This document shows, in pieces, positions 7,224 through 8,680 of a stretch of 8,680 nt of DNA; within the stretch, counting starts at the first letter, position 1, and the number at the start of each line of letters is the position of its first letter. The DNA is taken from the NCBI GenBank assembly GCA_002937525.1, contig PTKA01000039.1, forward strand, positions 1 to 8,680. Direction: 5' to 3'. The stretch is from Alphaproteobacteria bacterium MarineAlpha10_Bin3. Lineage in GTDB: Bacteria; Pseudomonadota; Alphaproteobacteria; UBA8366; GCA-2717185. A program made the position numbers and the translations under genes. The notes beneath the pieces were generated by a model, which worked only from the letters and a program-made list of their open reading frames with translations, was not told the origin of the DNA and searched no databases.

Positions 7224-7949
7224 ATGATCGAATCGCATTTCGACATCGCCACCAAGGACGGCGCGATGACCAGTTTTTCGGTCCATCCAGACGGGCCGGG
7301 ACCGTTTCCAGCCGTCGTCTTCTATATGGACGCGCCCGGCATCCGCGAGGAGCTATACGTCATGGCGCGGCGCATCGCCGAACAGGGCTATTACGTCATC
7401 CTGCCGGATCTGTTCTATCGCTTCGGGATGATTCGCTTCCCCGTTCGCAACGACTACACCTCAAAGGTCTGGCGCGCCTGCATGGCCAACATGACCAATG
7501 CGATGCTGATGGACGATACGCGCGCGATGCTGGACCATATGGACGCGCTGAAGGTGGTCAAGCCGGGGGCCAAGGGCTGCATCGGCTATTGCATGAGCGG
7601 CCGTTTCATCACCTGCGCCGCGGGAACGTTTCCGGATATTTTCAAGGCCAGCGCCTCGCTTTATGGCGTCGGCATCGTCACCGACCAGGACGATTCGTCG
7701 CATTACATGGTCAAGCATATCACCGGCGAGATCTATTTCGGGTTCGCCGAAACCGACGCCACCGTACCGTCCTTCGTGCATCCGACATTGCAAGCCGAAC
7801 TGAAGAAACACGGCACCAACGCCATCTTCGAAGTGCATCCCGGCACCCGGCACGGTTTCTGTTTTGAGTCGCGCGATGTCTATGACAAGGCGGCGGCGGA
7901 GAAGGTCTGGGATGTGTTTTTCGATATATGCAAACGCAATCTTGGCTAA
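7224..7949 (+). CDS. Dienelactone hydrolase family alpha/beta hydrolase
   Basis: This 241-residue protein matches the dienelactone hydrolase (carboxymethylenebutenolidase) family in length and layout. The nucleophile elbow is IGYCMSGRF with Cys123, the cysteine nucleophile typical of this family rather than Ser. Asp178 (AETDATVP) and His210 (GTRHGF) complete the triad. PDLFYR (61-66) follows the usual strand-turn. Known members open the lactone ring of dienelactones made in chlorocatechol and related ring-cleavage pathways. Many homologues act on other esters or lactones. Cytoplasmic location is inferred because there is no signal peptide. It is the first gene of the rightward pair, followed after 12 bases by a FAD oxidoreductase. 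Near-adjacency to an aromatic hydroxylase and cupin supports a catabolic role, but the substrate is not determinable. Confidence 0.88.
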   Translation: MIESHFDIATKDGAMTSFSVHPDGPGPFPAVVFYMDAPGIREELYVMARRIAEQGYYVILPDLFYRFGMIRFPVRNDYTSKVWRACMANMTNAMLMDDTRAMLDHMDALKVVKPGAKGCIGYCMSGRFITCAAGTFPDIFKASASLYGVGIVTDQDDSSHYMVKHITGEIYFGFAETDATVPSFVHPTLQAELKKHGTNAIFEVHPGTRHGFCFESRDVYDKAAAEKVWDVFFDICKRNLG

Positions 7950-7961
7950 CGCGCTGGTCCG

Positions 7962-8680
7962 ATGAACATCGAGCGATCACTGTTCCATCCCGATTACAAA
8001 CCCGAACCGTTCTGGTGGGAAGCAGCGCGGCCGGGCACGGATCATGCCGCCGACCTGCCCGGCGCCAGCGAGGTTTTCATCGTCGGCAGCGGCTATGCCG
8101 GGCTGTCGGCGGCGCTGGAACTGGCCCGCGAAGGGCGGTCCGTCGTTGTCGCCGACACATTGGCGTTCGGCGCGGGCGCCAGCACCCGCAATGGCGGCGG
8201 GGTCAGCGCCGGGATCAATCTGGGCAAGGGCATTTCCGGCGGCCCGGGACAAACGAAGCGGTCGGCCGAACATCGTGCGACGGTGCAAGCCCTGTTGAGC
8301 GAAAGCCTGGCCGCCTATGCCGGTATTACCCAGACCGACGGCATTCTCACCTTTGCTGGTCAGTCGAGGACCTTCACGATCACGATGAAGCCGGCTACCG
8401 CGACGAACACGGTCAAGTCGGGTTACAGCATCAAGGTGTCGACGACTACCACTGATGTTGCCGGCAACGCCACGCAGTCGGTTGCCTACTACGCGGCCAC
8501 GTCGGCCGTTGGTGGTGCCACGGCGTCCTGGACGACTACCTGTCCGGCGGACGACTCGGCGGCGACGTATACCTACGCCACGGCGATCGAGCACCGGGTC
8601 ACCATGGGTGCACTCCTCGACGCTGACGGGCTCCCGACCGGAGTCACCGTCAGCCCGATGGATGACGACTTCGTCCTGGA
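7962..8680 (+). CDS. DAO-type FAD-dependent oxidoreductase, 5' part only, fused in frame to unrelated sequence, runs off the window
   Basis: The frame is open from ATG 7962 to the window end (239 codons, no stop). Residues 1 to about 120 are a typical start of a D-amino-acid-oxidase-superfamily flavoprotein, such as those that oxidise amines or glycine derivatives. FHPDYKPEPFWWE is the usual N-terminus, VFIVGSGYAGLSAALELA (38-55) the FAD Rossmann motif and GASTRNGGG (72-80) the conserved GAS-RNGG segment. After about residue 120 (base 8322) the sequence becomes Thr/Ser/Ala-rich and beta-like, with no oxidoreductase features. Expected middle and C-terminal domains are absent from what is visible. 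This is either a chimeric contig join or an odd fusion. The gene follows the hydrolase by 12 bases and is probably cotranscribed with it. Confidence 0.7.
   Translation, partial: MNIERSLFHPDYKPEPFWWEAARPGTDHAADLPGASEVFIVGSGYAGLSAALELAREGRSVVVADTLAFGAGASTRNGGGVSAGINLGKGISGGPGQTKRSAEHRATVQALLSESLAAYAGITQTDGILTFAGQSRTFTITMKPATATNTVKSGYSIKVSTTTTDVAGNATQSVAYYAATSAVGGATASWTTTCPADDSAATYTYATAIEHRVTMGALLDADGLPTGVTVSPMDDDFVL
8322..8680 (+). other. Foreign-looking Thr-rich beta-type coding segment
   Basis: From about base 8322 the plus strand encodes roughly 119 residues of Thr/Ser/Ala/Val-rich sequence, for example SRTFTITMKPATA, STTTTDVAGNAT and GGATASWTTTC. Such composition is typical of secreted or structural beta-sandwich repeats, adhesins and phage or surface proteins. 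Codon use shifts too, with more GGT, GCT, GTT, ACT and ACG than in neighbouring genes. It is in frame with the oxidoreductase start but unlikely to belong to the same enzyme. I cannot identify the family. Confidence 0.5.

Overview
The window is GC-rich throughout, with tightly packed genes, short gaps and strong GC preference at third codon positions. This suits a free-living Alphaproteobacterium, perhaps of Rhodospirillales type, but that placement is a style-based inference because no marker gene is present. Both ends look abnormal. The left-end gene lacks its family C-terminus, and the right-end gene switches in frame to unrelated sequence. The piece may therefore be a metagenomic contig with chimeric ends.

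Layout: six genes run leftward on the minus strand from about 7100 to 99. In order of transcription they are a class I/II aminotransferase (7097-5886), an aromatic-ring-hydroxylase-type FAD monooxygenase (5886-4696), a small cupin (4684-4304), a two-Rossmann flavin monooxygenase (4226-2784), a UGSC-type selenoprotein (2713-983) and a luciferase-like flavin-dependent monooxygenase (920-99). Two genes diverge on the plus strand: a dienelactone-hydrolase family enzyme (7224-7949) and a DAO-type FAD oxidoreductase (7962 to the window end). A 114- to 126-base spacer between the two groups probably holds both promoters.

The main discovery is at 983-2713. A conventional reading gives two separate pieces, 2713-2420 and 2326-983. 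They share one frame and are interrupted only by a single TGA at 2422-2420. At that codon the protein reads N-A-S-(UGA)-G-A-C, matching the active-site motif of the UGSC (Sec-Gly-Ser-Cys) selenoprotein family. A GC-rich hairpin with a GU-containing loop starts 19 bases after the TGA, where a bacterial SECIS element should lie. I read the gene as one 576-residue selenoprotein with Sec98. It joins a UxxC redox domain to a large C-terminal domain of unknown function.

The cluster combines three flavin oxygenases, a cupin, an aminotransferase, a dienelactone-hydrolase-like enzyme and an amine/amino-acid-oxidase-like enzyme. This looks like a catabolic pathway for an aromatic, heterocyclic or amine-bearing compound, with the selenoprotein as an uncharacterised redox component. 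The substrate cannot be read from the sequence.
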